NCBI GenBank assembly: GCA_900596015.1
Contig: UVIF01000002.1
Coordinates: 434,001-498,000 of the forward strand
Length of the DNA: 64,000 nucleotides
Origin: Pseudomonas viridiflava
GTDB taxonomy: Bacteria > Pseudomonadota > Gammaproteobacteria > Pseudomonadales > Pseudomonadaceae
Reading direction: 5' to 3'
Of the stretch, positions 47,228-59,484 are shown one piece after another (position 1 is the first letter of the stretch; the number at the start of each line of letters is the position of its first letter). Position numbers and translations under genes: made by a program. The notes beneath the pieces were generated by a model. That model saw only the letters and a list, made by a program, of their open reading frames with translations, was not told the DNA's origin and ran no database searches.

Positions 47228-49687
47228 ATGGCCTCGCCCGCCCGTTTCTTCTTCACGCCCACGTTCGGCTGCGCCGCCGTGGTCACCGGCATGCTCACCC
47301 TGACCGGCTGCCAACAATGGCTGGGCGGCTCCGCCGAGCAAAACCTGCCGCCAAGCGTGGGTGTACAGCCGCTCAAGGGCCTGGCGCAGAATGTCTCGGT
47401 CAGGCGTAACGGGCTGGGCATGCCGCTGATCGAAAGCAATACCTTCCATGATGCCCTGTTTGCCCAAGGCTATGTGGCCGCCAGTGATCGCATCACCCAG
47501 ATGGTCCGTCTGCGGCTGCTGGCCCAGGGACGCCTGGCCGAACTGGACGGCGTCGAAGCGCTGGACAGCGACCGCCTGCTGCGCAAGGTCAACCTGAAGA
47601 AAAGCGCCGACCAGTTGTATGCCGCCGCGTCACCTCGTCTGAAGCGTTTTTTCGATGTCTATGCACGGGGCGTCAACGCCTACCTGTTTCGCTACCGCGG
47701 CAAGCTCCCCGCGCAGTTGGCTGGCTACGCCCCCGAATACTGGAAGGCCGAAGACTCCGCGCTGATGTTTGCGCTGTGGTCGTTCAGCCAGTCGCTCAAC
47801 CTGCAGGAAGAGTTGGGTTCGCTGGCACTGGCGCAGAAAGTGGGCACCGACAAACTGGCCTGGCTGCTGCCGGTCTATCCGGATGAAACCCTACCTTTCA
47901 GCGAGGCCGACAAGCTCAAGGGCGTGTCGCTGGGCAACTCGCTGACCAGCCTGGCGGGCCTGGCCACGATGAATCGCGAACTCGAGCGGCTTGGCGCGCC
48001 AAGCTCCAGCAACTGGGCCATCGCCCCGCAACGCACGCGGGCCGGAAAAAGCCTGTTCGCCAACGATGTTCATGTGGCAACCAGCGTTCCGTCGGCGTGG
48101 AGCTTCGTGCAGCTGCGCGCGCCGCGCTTTCAGGCAGCAGGTGTCGCCCTGGCCGGTATGCCGGGCGTGCTGGCTGGCTTCAATGGTCAAGTCGCCTGGG
48201 GCATGGCGGCAGTGATGGGCGACAATCAGGATGTTTTTCTGGAGAAGGTCCGCAGCGAAGGCGGCCGCGTGGTGTATCAGTCCAACGGCAAATGGCAGCC
48301 GGCCCGCGTGCGTCAGGAGACCTACCTGGCCAAGGGGCAGCGTCCGCTGCGCGAAGCCGTCTACGAAACCGGTCACGGCCCGCTGCTCAACGACGTCAGC
48401 GGCATGCCGGCAAGCGGCGGCTACGGCCTGGCCCTGCAACTGCCGGATCTGACCGACGACAAGAGCCTGGATGCGCTGTTCGATCTGTCGCGCGCCAGCA
48501 ATGTCGAGAAGGCTTCGGATGCCAGCCGGCAGATACGCGCCGTGGCGACCAACCTGCTGTTCGCCGATGCCAGCAGCATTGGCTGGCAGGTCACCGGCCG
48601 CTTTCCCAACCGTCTCGAAGGCAAGGGCATGCTGCCCTCGCCCGGCTGGGATGGTCGACATGACTGGGACGGCCTTGCCGATCCGATGCTACACCCCTAC
48701 GACCAGGACCCCCCGCAGGGTTGGCTGGGTACCGCCAACCAGCGCATCGTCCCGCCCGGCTATGGCATCCAGCTGTCCAACGCCTGGTACTACCCCGAGC
48801 GCAGCGAGCGCCTGGCCGAACTGGCCGGCAGCGGCAAGCACGACACACGCAGCATGATTGCCATGCAGTCCGATCAGACCACCCCCTTCGCCGCCAAGCT
48901 TAAAAAGATGTTGCTTGCGCCCGGCATGGCACAGCCCCTGAAAAGCGCCATCGATGCGCTGCCCGAGGGCGAGCGAACCAAGGCCCGCGAAGCCTACACT
49001 CGCCTCATGGCCTTCGATGGCCGCCTCGCCGCGCAATCTGCCGATGCCGCGCTGTACGAGCTGTTCCTGCAGCAGAGCGCGCAGCGCACCTTCCTCGACG
49101 AACTAGGCCCACTCGACAGCGCCAGCTGGAAGGCCTTCGTAGCCCAGGGCATGTCTTCCTACTCGGCCCAGGCCGATCATCTGCTGGGTCGTGACGACAG
49201 CCCGTTCTGGGACGACCTGAGCACCGCGCAGAAGGAAGACAAGCCGACCATCCTGGCGCGCAGCCTGGCCGCCGCGGTCAGCGCCGGCGAGGCGCAGATG
49301 GGCAGTGACCGCAGCACCTGGCAGTGGGGGCGTCTGCATCGCACCACCTGGACCGACACGGGCGGGCCCGATGCCGGCGCACCCGTGCTACGCGGCCCGG
49401 TTGCCACCGGCGGCGATCACACCACCCTGAACGCTGCGCCCTACCGCTGGGGCGACAGCTTCGACACCGCGTCGATACCGGCGCTGCGCATCGTCGTCGA
49501 CTTCGCCCAGGCCGAGCCGATGATCGGCCTTGGCAGCAGCGGGCAGTCGGGTAATCCGGCCAGTGCCAACTACACCGACGGCATCGACGCGTGGCTCAAG
49601 GGTCAATACGTCAGCTTCCCGATGCAGCCGCAGCATTTCGATAAGGCCTACGGGACCCAGCGACTGACGTTGACGCCGCAGAAATGA
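47228..49687 (+). CDS. Penicillin acylase family Ntn-hydrolase, predicted lipoprotein
   Basis: The 819-residue precursor belongs to the N-terminal-nucleophile amidases (penicillin, cephalosporin and acyl-homoserine-lactone acylases). The autoprocessing site is in [12 protein letters not shown]: by alignment with SNxW, Ser260 should become the first residue of the beta chain. The beta chain holds [13 protein letters not shown] and [10 protein letters not shown] with the usual oxyanion residues. The signal peptide ends in LTLTGC, so the enzyme is predicted to be lipidated at Cys28, with Gln at +2 favouring the outer membrane. The substrate cannot be told from sequence. AGGAG precedes the ATG. 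Confidence 0.9.
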   Translation: MASPARFFFTPTFGCAAVVTGMLTLTGCQQWLGGSAEQNLPPSVGVQPLKGLAQNVSVRRNGLGMPLIESNTFHDALFAQGYVAASDRITQMVRLRLLAQGRLAELDGVEALDSDRLLRKVNLKKSADQLYAAASPRLKRFFDVYARGVNAYLFRYRGKLPAQLAGYAPEYWKAEDSALMFALWSFSQSLNLQEELGSLALAQKVGTDKLAWLLPVYPDETLPFSEADKLKGVSLGNSLTSLAGLATMNRELERLGAPSSSNWAIAPQRTRAGKSLFANDVHVATSVPSAWSFVQLRAPRFQAAGVALAGMPGVLAGFNGQVAWGMAAVMGDNQDVFLEKVRSEGGRVVYQSNGKWQPARVRQETYLAKGQRPLREAVYETGHGPLLNDVSGMPASGGYGLALQLPDLTDDKSLDALFDLSRASNVEKASDASRQIRAVATNLLFADASSIGWQVTGRFPNRLEGKGMLPSPGWDGRHDWDGLADPMLHPYDQDPPQGWLGTANQRIVPPGYGIQLSNAWYYPERSERLAELAGSGKHDTRSMIAMQSDQTTPFAAKLKKMLLAPGMAQPLKSAIDALPEGERTKAREAYTRLMAFDGRLAAQSADAALYELFLQQSAQRTFLDELGPLDSASWKAFVAQGMSSYSAQADHLLGRDDSPFWDDLSTAQKEDKPTILARSLAAAVSAGEAQMGSDRSTWQWGRLHRTTWTDTGGPDAGAPVLRGPVATGGDHTTLNAAPYRWGDSFDTASIPALRIVVDFAQAEPMIGLGSSGQSGNPASANYTDGIDAWLKGQYVSFPMQPQHFDKAYGTQRLTLTPQK

Positions 49688-49718
49688 CCGCGTGATCCGC
49701 CACCAAAAACGCAAGAGA

Positions 49719-49742
49719 GCCCCCGTTACTCGAAACGGGGGC
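49719..49742. terminator. Hairpin between convergent genes
   Basis: GCCCCCGTT and AACGGGGGC form a 9-bp stem around six bases. It stands between the convergent penicillin-acylase and DUF1285 genes, but neither side has a long T run, so termination efficiency is uncertain. Confidence 0.6.
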
Positions 49743-49746
49743 GTGA

Positions 49747-50298
49747 TCACTGCGCCGGATCCTGCCCTATCGGGAAGAACACCCCGCCACTCCACACCCC
49801 CAGCCAACCGTCACGCACCACGGCCAGCTCGACCAGCCGATAGAACACGTTGCGGTGAATGCGTGCTTCCAGATTGTTGCGCACCAACACGTAAGGTGAA
49901 GGTTGCTGAGTGCACGGGTCGATGTCGACCCGCAGCGGGTGCTGTGCGTCGGCATCGACACCGTCTTCGACATTGCTGATGAAGCGCAGCGACTGCTGCT
50001 CGCCTTCCCCCGACACCTGCATGTCGATAGCCACGAACGGTGCGTCATCGACGACGATGCCGACTTTTTCCACCGGCGTCACCAATACGTACTCGTCGCC
50101 ATCGCGGCGCAGGATCCCGGCGAACAACTTGACCATCGCCGGTCGGCTGATCGGTGTGCCTTGGTAGAACCAGGTACCGTCACGGGCGATGCGCATGTCG
50201 ATGTGCCCGCAGAAATCGGGATTCCACAGGTGCACGGGCGGCAAGCCCTTCTTGGCGGTGGGAATGTGCGCCAGCAAATCGTCGGCCCTGCCCGTCAT
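49747..50298 (-). CDS. DUF1285 family protein
   Basis: The 183-residue cytoplasmic protein has the DUF1285 pattern: PPVHLWNPDFCGHIDMRIA near the start and WFYQGTPISRPAMVKLFAGIL near residue 45. LVTPVEKVGIVVDDAPF follows, and a C-terminal VYYRLVELA-type helix (read here as VFYRLVELAVV) completes the fold. Function is unknown, and no signal peptide is present. It lies 10 bases after the DUF4823 gene on the same strand and may share its transcript. Confidence 0.88.
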   Translation of the reverse strand: MTGRADDLLAHIPTAKKGLPPVHLWNPDFCGHIDMRIARDGTWFYQGTPISRPAMVKLFAGILRRDGDEYVLVTPVEKVGIVVDDAPFVAIDMQVSGEGEQQSLRFISNVEDGVDADAQHPLRVDIDPCTQQPSPYVLVRNNLEARIHRNVFYRLVELAVVRDGWLGVWSGGVFFPIGQDPAQ

Positions 50299-50308
50299 GC
50301 TCGTCTCC

Positions 50309-50911
50309 TCAGCGGCTCACGCCCAACAAGCTGCGAGCGTAGTCCTCAAGGGGTGGACCAAGCAAATCTTCCGGTTTGTTGTCGCGCATCGTCAACAGCC
50401 CGCCACGGCTGCGGATGGTCGCGGTATCAATGAGATAGCGCGTGCTGGTTTCGATGAGCATGATCTGAATCACGCTGCTGTCGACCCCGAGCCGGTCCAG
50501 AGCCTCCTGGTCGGCCCATTCGTCAGCATTGCCGATACGGTCGTCGGCACGCGCGAAACGGGTGTAGAGCAGGTAATGCGCGCCGGCATTGCGTGCCTCG
50601 CCCAAGGCCTGTTCCAGGCCCAGCGGTGCCGGGGCGCGGCGGACCAGGGGAAAGTACTCGACGAACGCTTCGAATGCCTGTTCAGCCACCACGTTGGGCC
50701 GCGGATAGGCGCCGCCGGGGGGCACGAACGCGCCCTGGCCAATATAGATGAACGAGTCAGGCTGCACGCGCAGGTTGTTGAACCGACGAGTTTCACTGTG
50801 GTTCAACACACCCGCATCGCTCAGGTGATAGCGAGCGCCTTCGCCCAGATCACTGACCTTCATGCAACCGCTCAACGCCAACAGCGCCAGCAGCACGACC
50901 AGGTTACGCAT
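50309..50911 (-). CDS. DUF4823 family lipoprotein
   Basis: The 200-residue precursor begins MRNLVVLLALLALSGCMKVS, a lipoprotein signal with Cys at residue 16. The body holds IYIGQGAFVPPGGAYPRPN and the segment EARNAGAHYLLYTRFARADDR, typical of the DUF4823 family; function unknown. The ATG at 50911 has GGAGG just upstream and starts the signal peptide; a longer frame exists but would bury the lipobox. Confidence 0.87.
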   Translation of the reverse strand: MRNLVVLLALLALSGCMKVSDLGEGARYHLSDAGVLNHSETRRFNNLRVQPDSFIYIGQGAFVPPGGAYPRPNVVAEQAFEAFVEYFPLVRRAPAPLGLEQALGEARNAGAHYLLYTRFARADDRIGNADEWADQEALDRLGVDSSVIQIMLIETSTRYLIDTATIRSRGGLLTMRDNKPEDLLGPPLEDYARSLLGVSR

Positions 50912-51003
50912 GCATCCTCCAGAGCCGGCGACAAGATCCCGGCGATCAGCGACATGATGCAGCTTCTGCGCCAGTTTGCAGGGCTCGGGATGGCTTGAGT
51001 GGG

Positions 51004-51684
51004 TCAGGCTTCTTTGGGTGCGGGTATTTCCGGATCGCGTTTGCGCTTGTTGCCCATGCGCACGCCGATGTCCATGAGGAACTGGAAAAAGCCCTCCTGA
51101 TCTTCCAGTACGTTGCTCCAGAACGGCGAGTGATACAGCGCCACCGCGCCATGTACCAGCGCCCAGGCAGCGCAATAGTGGAAATACGGCGGAACGTCTT
51201 CCAGCTTGCCCTCGCTGATTCGCCCCTCGATGAGGAACGTCAGCCGTTCGAAATTCGAGGCGCGGATCGTGTGCAACTGCTCGACGAGCTCGGGCACCTG
51301 GTTGCCCTTGACCACCTTCTCTTCGAGCCGGTCGAACAGCCGATAGCGCTGCGGATCGCGCATGCGGAACTCGAAGTAGGCGCGGGACAGGGCTTCCTTG
51401 TCTCGATCGATGTCGGCCGAATGCAGCAGCGAGTTCAGGTCGCGCTCGTAGTCGAGCATCAGCCGCAGGTAGATCTCGGCCTTGGATTTGAAGTGTTTGT
51501 AGATGGTGCCTTTGCCGATACCCACGGTGTCGGCGATCAGCTCGACCGTAACGCTGTCTTCGCCTTGCTCGAGAAACAGCGCCAGCGCGGTGTCGAGGAT
51601 TTCCTGCTCGCGGCGGCGAAACTCACGGACCTTACGAGGTTCTTTTTGCATAGGAAGGACTGGATCGAAAGCGGAGACAGTCAT
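51004..51684 (-). CDS. TetR/AcrR family transcriptional regulator
   Basis: The 226-residue regulator has an N-terminal helix-turn-helix (about 30-75: TVELIADTVGIGKGTIYKHF, the TetR signature) and a long helical ligand domain ending RKRDPEIPAPKEA. The effector is unknown. Two starts are possible, ATG 51684 or ATG 51651 (MQKEPRK); neither has a strong ribosome site. Its position between the DUF4823 gene and the rgsA/tatD locus matches gene order known in other Pseudomonas. Confidence 0.88.
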   Translation of the reverse strand: MTVSAFDPVLPMQKEPRKVREFRRREQEILDTALALFLEQGEDSVTVELIADTVGIGKGTIYKHFKSKAEIYLRLMLDYERDLNSLLHSADIDRDKEALSRAYFEFRMRDPQRYRLFDRLEEKVVKGNQVPELVEQLHTIRASNFERLTFLIEGRISEGKLEDVPPYFHYCAAWALVHGAVALYHSPFWSNVLEDQEGFFQFLMDIGVRMGNKRKRDPEIPAPKEA

Positions 51685-51876
51685 TATGCCTGTATGAGGT
51701 CAAAATGCACGGATCATCCAAAATCTCTGGCTTTATGGCGCATATGCCACGCAACCCTGCAATCCGTGCTGAGCAGCGGCGCGCGTATTCCAAATGCGTT
51801 TAAGAAAACCCTCGGCGGCACTGGCGCCCCGAGTCCATTAGACAATACTTGAACAGTCGACGCGACATACTCCCCC
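51685..51876. other. Intergenic region upstream of the probable rgsA gene
   Basis: No gene is supported. It holds the region driving tetR (leftward) and, at its right end, a candidate -10 CATACT at 51866-51871 with a weak TTGAAC at 51849-51854. The 11-base spacing is too short for sigma-70 but tolerable for a promoter resting mainly on its -10, as RpoS promoters do. Confidence 0.5.
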
Positions 51877-51973
51877 AAGTGAAGCGTCGGCAAGGCGTCG
51901 ATGGACCACGCGCCTGTTGTGACTCCTAATGGTCTTGACCCGGGATTCTCCCCCCAGAGCCCGGGTTTTTTTT
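51877..51973 (+). ncRNA. rgsA: Probable RgsA (P16) small RNA
   Basis: The gap between the TetR gene and tatD has a gene-sized unit ending in a strong intrinsic terminator, but no credible ORF. RgsA in Pseudomonas lies directly upstream of the tatD-pilZ-holB-tmk genes, in this same gap, is about 100-120 bases long and depends on RpoS. Both position and the terminator agree. The 5' end is estimated from a CATACT -10 at 51866-51871; the identification rests on synteny, not on alignment. Confidence 0.62.
51937..51973 (+). terminator. Intrinsic terminator of the small RNA
   Basis: ACCCGGG-ATTCT pairs with AGAG-CCCGGGT around a C-rich loop and is followed by TTTTTTTT. It points rightward, towards the end of the convergent tatD gene. 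Confidence 0.92.
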
Positions 51974-51985
51974 GCCCGTTCAGGC

Positions 51986-52777
51986 TCAGGCCTGGCGACG
52001 AACCCGCGCCAGGGGGAACAGCCGGCAGAAATTGTCGGTGGTGCGCTCGGCCAGGCTGTCGAACGTCTCGCCACGAACCGTGGCGATGCACTGCGCCACT
52101 TCGCGGACATACTGCGGCAGATTGGACTTGCCACGGTAGGGAATGGGCGCCAGATAGGGCGAGTCGGTTTCGACCAGCAAACGATCGGCAGGCACCTGCC
52201 GCGCAACTTCACGCAGGGCATCGGCGTTGCGGAAGGTCACGATGCCCGACAGCGAAATGTAGAACCCCAGGTCGAGGGCGGCCTTGGCCATCGCCCAGTC
52301 TTCGGTGAAGCAATGCAGCACGCCGGCCTGGGGCAATTGCGCCTCGCGCAACAACTCCAGGGTATCGGCGCGTGCGCCGCGGGTATGCACGATCACCGGT
52401 TTGCCGGTCAGGTTGGCTGCCTGCAGGTGCAGTCGAAACGACTCCTGTTGCAGCTGGGCCGCCTCGGGTTCGTAGTGGTAGTCCAGGCCGGTTTCACCGA
52501 TTGCCACCACGCGTGGCGCGTCGAGCTCGGCCATTAGCCAATCCAGCGCGGGCGGCTTGCCGGGAGCAAGGTCGAGGGGATGAATGCCGACCGAGCAATC
52601 GACGTCGTCGTAGCGACCGGCCAGGGCCTTGACCGTGGCGGCGTTCTCGGCGCTGACGCCGATGCACAGGAAATGCCCGACCCCGCAGGCACGTGCAGCG
52701 TCCAAGGCGGTATCCAGGCAGCCGTTGTGTTCGGCAAGGTCGAGGCGATCCAGGTGACAGTGGGAATCTACGAGCAT
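51986..52777 (-). CDS. TatD/YcfH family metal-dependent hydrolase
   Basis: The 263-residue TIM-barrel hydrolase has the family's DSHCHLDRLD metal site at residues 4-13. It also has GETGLDYHYE (Glu metal bridge) near 93-102, HTRGA near 130 and HCFTED near 155. The distal LLVETDSPYLAP near 200 carries the last metal aspartate. TatD proteins are 3'-5' DNases. It lies directly after pilZ in the tmk-holB-pilZ-tatD run on the minus strand. YcfH and TatD paralogues are hard to separate, so no symbol is given. Confidence 0.93.
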   Translation of the reverse strand: MLVDSHCHLDRLDLAEHNGCLDTALDAARACGVGHFLCIGVSAENAATVKALAGRYDDVDCSVGIHPLDLAPGKPPALDWLMAELDAPRVVAIGETGLDYHYEPEAAQLQQESFRLHLQAANLTGKPVIVHTRGARADTLELLREAQLPQAGVLHCFTEDWAMAKAALDLGFYISLSGIVTFRNADALREVARQVPADRLLVETDSPYLAPIPYRGKSNLPQYVREVAQCIATVRGETFDSLAERTTDNFCRLFPLARVRRQA

Positions 52778-52790
52778 GAGGGTATGGGAA

Positions 52791-53147
52791 CTACATCGTG
52801 TGAGTGGGACGGTCGGACTTCAAGGCGCCGGCCAGATAGGTTTCGATCTTGTTGCGCGCAGTATTGTCGCCGTCGTTGAACTGCACGCCCACCCCCGCAG
52901 CGCGGTTACCCTGGGCGCCCTTGGGGGTGATCCAGGCGACGCGACCGGCCACGGGAATCTTTTCCGGCTCATCCATCAGGTTGAGCAGCATGAACAGCTC
53001 ATCGCCCAGCTTGTAGCTCTTGCTGGTTGGAATGAACAAGCCGCCGTTCTTGATGAACGGCATGTAGGCGGCGTACAGGACGGCCTTGTCCTTGATGGTC
53101 AGGGACAGAATACCGTTGCGCGGTCCGGGACTGACGGGTTGATTCAT
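52791..53147 (-). CDS. pilZ: Type IV pilus assembly protein PilZ
   Basis: The 118-residue protein has a single PilZ-type domain and is needed for type IV pilus formation in Pseudomonas. It begins MNQPVSPGPRNGILSLTIKD. The classical cyclic-di-GMP signature (RxxxR and D/NxSxxG) is absent, as in the founding PilZ, so it should not bind c-di-GMP. The conserved GRVAWITPKGAQGNRAAGVGVQF stretch is present. GGAGC precedes the ATG. It lies between holB and tatD. Confidence 0.95.
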   Translation of the reverse strand: MNQPVSPGPRNGILSLTIKDKAVLYAAYMPFIKNGGLFIPTSKSYKLGDELFMLLNLMDEPEKIPVAGRVAWITPKGAQGNRAAGVGVQFNDGDNTARNKIETYLAGALKSDRPTHTM

Positions 53148-53200
53148 TCGTGCTCCGTTACTGATAGTGAATTTTCGCAGCAGTCAAACCACGTCCGCCG

Positions 53201-53330
53201 CCGACGCGGCTTGCGCCGCTGCTACAAGCGGCGCATGCCGCATCCGGCGTCACCGCGTCGCACCGACCAAAGCGCGTCTGCCGCCGGCGCATCCCTGTAG
53301 CAGCGGCGCGAGCCGCGTCCGGTATCACCA
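53201..53330. repeat. REP elements of a third type in the pilZ-holB gap
   Basis: An inverted copy (GACGCGGCTTGCGCCGCTGC, from about 53203) runs into a forward copy around 53218-53255. A second forward copy (CTGTAGCAGCGGCGCGAGCC, from about 53295) follows. The arms can pair into cruciforms. The core differs from the GTGGGAGCGGGC type of the 54-bp array. It separates pilZ from holB by nearly 240 bases. Confidence 0.8.
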
Positions 53331-53386
53331 CGGTACATCAGACAAACCGCAGCCAACATCGGCAGCGTTCGATCACAATGCACCCA

Positions 53387-56122
<2,736 letters not shown>

Positions 56123-56125
56123 AAA

Positions 56126-56941
56126 TCAGGCATCCAATAGCGCGTGGGCAATGCCTTGCAGTTTACGGGTGAGCGGTCCCGCCGACCACCTCAGTGACGT
56201 GAAAGCGCGCACCGGCCACACGCCGTAGACGCTGTTGCAGACGAATACTTCGTCGGCCCGTGCCAGGTCCGCAGGCCACAGGTCACCCACGGCCACCTGC
56301 AGCCCCAGCGTCGTGGCCTGCTCCAGCAGTTCGGCGCGCATCACGCCGGCCACGCCGCAGCGGTGCAGCGCGGGCGTGTGCAACGCCCCGTCGATCACCA
56401 GGAACAGATTGCTGTAGACGCCTTCGACGAGGCGCCCGGACACGTCCAGCATCAAGCCCTCGGCAAAAGCCGGATCGCTCCATTCGGCGCGGGCCAGTAC
56501 CTGCTCTAGGCGATTGAGGTGCTTGAGTCCGGCCAGCAGGGGTTGCTCGGCGAGCCGAGTGCTGCAAGGGTAGAGTTCTACACCCTGCGCGCGGTGCGCC
56601 TGCGGATAGGCAGGGCTGGGAGAACCTTGCAGAATGCGCCGCGCGCCAGCCTGTGGATCAGCGGCATAGCCGCGTGCACTGTCCCCGCGGGTCACTATCA
56701 GCTTGAGCACACCCTGCCCCAGCGCCGCCGCATAGTGCACGACCTCGTCGCGCACCACCGCCAGGTCGGCGACGATGGCCAGACGCTGGCAGCCCAGCGC
56801 AACGCGCATCAGGTGACGGTCCAGCAGCACCGCCTGGCCATTGCGTACGGCAATGGTTTCGAACACACCATCACCATAGGCCAGGCCCCGACTCTTCAGG
56901 CCCAGCGCATCGCCTGGCTGCCCGTCGAGCCAGGCCTGCAT
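56126..56941 (-). CDS. pabC: Aminodeoxychorismate lyase
   Basis: PabC is a PLP enzyme that releases pyruvate from aminodeoxychorismate to give p-aminobenzoate for folate. The 271-residue protein has the fold-type IV pattern RGLAYGDGVFETI near 18-30 and the PLP-binding lysine in LAGLKHLNRLE (Lys140). The VEGVYSNLF and CNSVYGVWPV segments follow. The ATG at 56941 overlaps the fabF stop codon by one base (TGATG), so translation is coupled to fabF. A TTG one codon upstream is not preferred. Confidence 0.95.
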   Translation of the reverse strand: MQAWLDGQPGDALGLKSRGLAYGDGVFETIAVRNGQAVLLDRHLMRVALGCQRLAIVADLAVVRDEVVHYAAALGQGVLKLIVTRGDSARGYAADPQAGARRILQGSPSPAYPQAHRAQGVELYPCSTRLAEQPLLAGLKHLNRLEQVLARAEWSDPAFAEGLMLDVSGRLVEGVYSNLFLVIDGALHTPALHRCGVAGVMRAELLEQATTLGLQVAVGDLWPADLARADEVFVCNSVYGVWPVRAFTSLRWSAGPLTRKLQGIAHALLDA

Positions 56942-58185
56942 CAACCGGGAAAGCGCCGGAACACCAGGGAACCGTTGGTTCCACCGAAACCGAACGAGTT
57001 GCTCAGCACCACGTCGATCGGCATGCTGCGCGCGGTGTGCGGCACGAAGTCCAGATCGCAGCCCTCGTCCGGCTCGTCCAGGTTGATGGTCGGCGGCGCC
57101 ATCTGGCTGTTGATGGCCAGCACACTGAAGATGGCTTCGACGGCACCCGCGGCCCCCAGCAGGTGCCCGGTCATCGACTTGGTGGAGCTCACCGCCAGCT
57201 TGTAGGCATGGTCGCCGAACACCGTCTTGATGGCGCTGACTTCGGCCAGATCGCCGGCCGAGGTGGAGGTGCCATGGGCATTGATGTATTGCACCTGGCC
57301 GGGCGTGATGCCGGCATCGCGCAGGGCGTTGGTCATGCAGCGCGCCGCGCCGGCGCCGTCTTCAGGCGGCGACGTCATGTGGAACGCATCGCCGCTGGTG
57401 CCGAAACCGATCAGCTCGGCATAGATGGTCGCACCACGCGCCTGGGCGTGCTCGAGCTCTTCGAGTACCAGCGCACCCGCACCGTCGGACAGCACGAAAC
57501 CGTCACGGCCCTTGTCCCACGGACGGCTGGCACGGGTCGGCTCGTCGTTGCGTGTGGACAAGGCACGCGCCGCGCCGAAGCCGCCCATGCCCAGCCCGCA
57601 GGCGGCCATTTCCGCACCGCCGGCGATCATTACGTCAGCCTCGCCATAGACGATGTTGCGCGCGGCCATGCCAATGCAATGGGTGCCGGTGGTGCACGCG
57701 GTGGCGATCGCGTAGTTGGGCCCCTGCGCGCCGAGGTGAATCGACAGGAAACCGGAAATCATGTTGATGATGGAGCCAGGCACGAAGAACGGCGATATCC
57801 GCCGTGGCCCGCTGTCGTGCAGGATGCGGCAGGTTTCTTCGATGTTGGTCAGGCCACCGATGCCCGAGCCCATGGCCACACCGATACGCTCGCGATTGGC
57901 GTCGGTGACTTCGAGCCCCGCGTTGCGTACCGCCTGGAAGCCGGCAGCCAGGCCGTACTGAATGAACAAGTCGAGCTTGCGTGCCTCCTTGACCGAGAGG
58001 TATTGCTCGACATCGAACCCCTTCACCGAGCCGCCGAAACGGGTCGAATAGGCCGACAGATCCGTATGTTCGATGGGACCTATGCCACTGCGGCCGGCCA
58101 GGATGCCCTGCCAGCTGCTCGGCACGTCGGTGCCCAGCGGTGACAGCATGCCCATACCTGTGACCACGACGCGTCTACGCGACAC
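56941..58185 (-). CDS. fabF: 3-oxoacyl-ACP synthase II (KAS II)
   Basis: FabF elongates acyl-ACP by condensation with malonyl-ACP and sets the C16/C18 balance and its temperature response. The 414-residue protein has the catalytic cysteine in ATACTTGTH (Cys164). The two histidines lie in NAHGTST and [12 protein letters not shown], near 304 and 341. The [11 protein letters not shown] loop is near the C-terminus. All catalytic residues are intact. A terminator-like hairpin lies between acpP and fabF, so fabF is expected at lower level than acpP. Confidence 0.97.
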   Translation of the reverse strand: MSRRRVVVTGMGMLSPLGTDVPSSWQGILAGRSGIGPIEHTDLSAYSTRFGGSVKGFDVEQYLSVKEARKLDLFIQYGLAAGFQAVRNAGLEVTDANRERIGVAMGSGIGGLTNIEETCRILHDSGPRRISPFFVPGSIINMISGFLSIHLGAQGPNYAIATACTTGTHCIGMAARNIVYGEADVMIAGGAEMAACGLGMGGFGAARALSTRNDEPTRASRPWDKGRDGFVLSDGAGALVLEELEHAQARGATIYAELIGFGTSGDAFHMTSPPEDGAGAARCMTNALRDAGITPGQVQYINAHGTSTSAGDLAEVSAIKTVFGDHAYKLAVSSTKSMTGHLLGAAGAVEAIFSVLAINSQMAPPTINLDEPDEGCDLDFVPHTARSMPIDVVLSNSFGFGGTNGSLVFRRFPG

Positions 58186-58227
58186 AGCACTCTCCTTATT
58201 CTGGAAACATCACCGCGCGGCCGTCTA

Positions 58228-58266
58228 AAGAAAAAACCGCACGCCAACGAAGGCAGTGCGGTTTTC
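58228..58266 (-). terminator. Intrinsic terminator/attenuator between acpP and fabF
   Basis: Read on the minus strand, AAAACCGCAC pairs with GTGCGGTTTT around about 13 bases, followed by a T run. It lies 29 bases after the acpP stop, so most acpP transcripts should end here, with read-through to fabF. Confidence 0.87.
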
Positions 58267-58294
58267 CATGACAAGCAACGGCGATTACAAAACG

Positions 58295-58531
58295 TTACGC
58301 CTGGTGGGCGGTGACGTAATCGATGGCAGCTTGAACAGTGGTGATTTTTTCGGCTTCTTCGTCAGGAATCTCGGTTTCGAATTCCTCTTCCAGAGCCATC
58401 ACCAGCTCAACGGTGTCCAGGGAATCGGCACCCAGATCTTCAACGAAGGAAGAAGTGTTGTTGACCTCCTCCGCTTTGACGCCCAGTTGCTCGGCGACGA
58501 TCTTCTTGACGCGTTCTTCGATGGTGCTCAT
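58295..58531 (-). CDS. acpP: Acyl carrier protein
   Basis: AcpP carries growing acyl chains on a phosphopantetheine arm. The 78-residue acidic four-helix protein has the attachment serine in GADSLDTVE (Ser37). The sequence [20 protein letters not shown] and the end [14 protein letters not shown] are standard. It lies between fabG and fabF; the flanking gap of about 200 bases upstream is long enough for a promoter of its own, as known for other bacteria. Confidence 0.98.
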   Translation of the reverse strand: MSTIEERVKKIVAEQLGVKAEEVNNTSSFVEDLGADSLDTVELVMALEEEFETEIPDEEAEKITTVQAAIDYVTAHQA

Positions 58532-58728
58532 ACCTTGTTTTCACTCCTAATGGACATATGTCAGGCGGCTGGCCGGTACGTAAGTTTATAGAAGAAGCTC
58601 GGCTTTTCAAACTGAAAGCGTCACTGCGACCCCACGTAAGCCCGCCACCTAGAATTCGGATGCAGCTTTATAACGGATTTTGGATGCCGGGTAAGACATT
58701 TTTTTGAAGCAATCCGTCACATTTTCAT

Positions 58729-59469
58729 TTACATGTACATGCCGCCGTTCACCGGAATTGTAGCCCCTGTGACGTAGGCTGCACCGTCGGAGGCCAGAAA
58801 ACCGACCACTTTGGCGATTTCGTCGGCCTGACCCAGACGGCCCAGTGGAATCTGGCCCTGCAGCGCTTCACGCTGTGCTTCGGGCAATTCGCGGGTCATG
58901 TCGGTGTCGATGAAACCGGGCGCCACCGAGTTCACGGTGATTGCGCGCGAGCCGACTTCACGAGCCAGGGCACGACTGAAACCTTCCAGACCCGCCTTGG
59001 CCGCGGCGTAGTTTACTTGGCCGACGTTGCCCATTGCACCTACAACCGAACCGATGCTGATGATCCGGCCCCAACGCGCCTTGGTCATGCCACGCAATAC
59101 GGCCTTGGACAGGCGGAACAGGCTGTTGAGATTGGTATCGACGACATCGTGCCATTCGTCGTCTTTCATGCGCAGCATCAGATTGTCGCGGGTGATACCG
59201 GCGTTGTTGACCAGGATCGCCGGGGCGCCGAACTGCTCCTGGATCTTGGCCAGGGTGGCAGCCACCGACTCGTCACTGCACACGTTGAGTTCCAGGCCGG
59301 TACCTTCGATGCCGTGCTCCTTGAGCGTGGCGGCAATGCGCGCGGCACCGCTTTCGGAGGTAGCGGTACCGATGACGGTGGCGCCCATGCGACCCAGTTC
59401 CAGGGCGATCGCCTGGCCAATGCCACGGCTTGCGCCAGTGACCAGTGCAACTTTACCTTGCAGGCTCAT
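58729..59469 (-). CDS. fabG: 3-oxoacyl-ACP reductase
   Basis: FabG reduces 3-oxoacyl-ACP with NADPH. The 246-residue short-chain dehydrogenase has the cofactor motif TGASRGIGQ near 11-19 and NNAG near 88-91. The catalytic set is Ser141, Tyr154 and Lys158 (NVGQVNYAAAKAG). The C-terminus ends YVTGATIPVNGGMYM. AAGGAG lies eight bases before the ATG. It follows fabD by about 15 bases. Confidence 0.97.
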   Translation of the reverse strand: MSLQGKVALVTGASRGIGQAIALELGRMGATVIGTATSESGAARIAATLKEHGIEGTGLELNVCSDESVAATLAKIQEQFGAPAILVNNAGITRDNLMLRMKDDEWHDVVDTNLNSLFRLSKAVLRGMTKARWGRIISIGSVVGAMGNVGQVNYAAAKAGLEGFSRALAREVGSRAITVNSVAPGFIDTDMTRELPEAQREALQGQIPLGRLGQADEIAKVVGFLASDGAAYVTGATIPVNGGMYM

Positions 59470-59484
59470 GCAAGTTCTCCTTGA

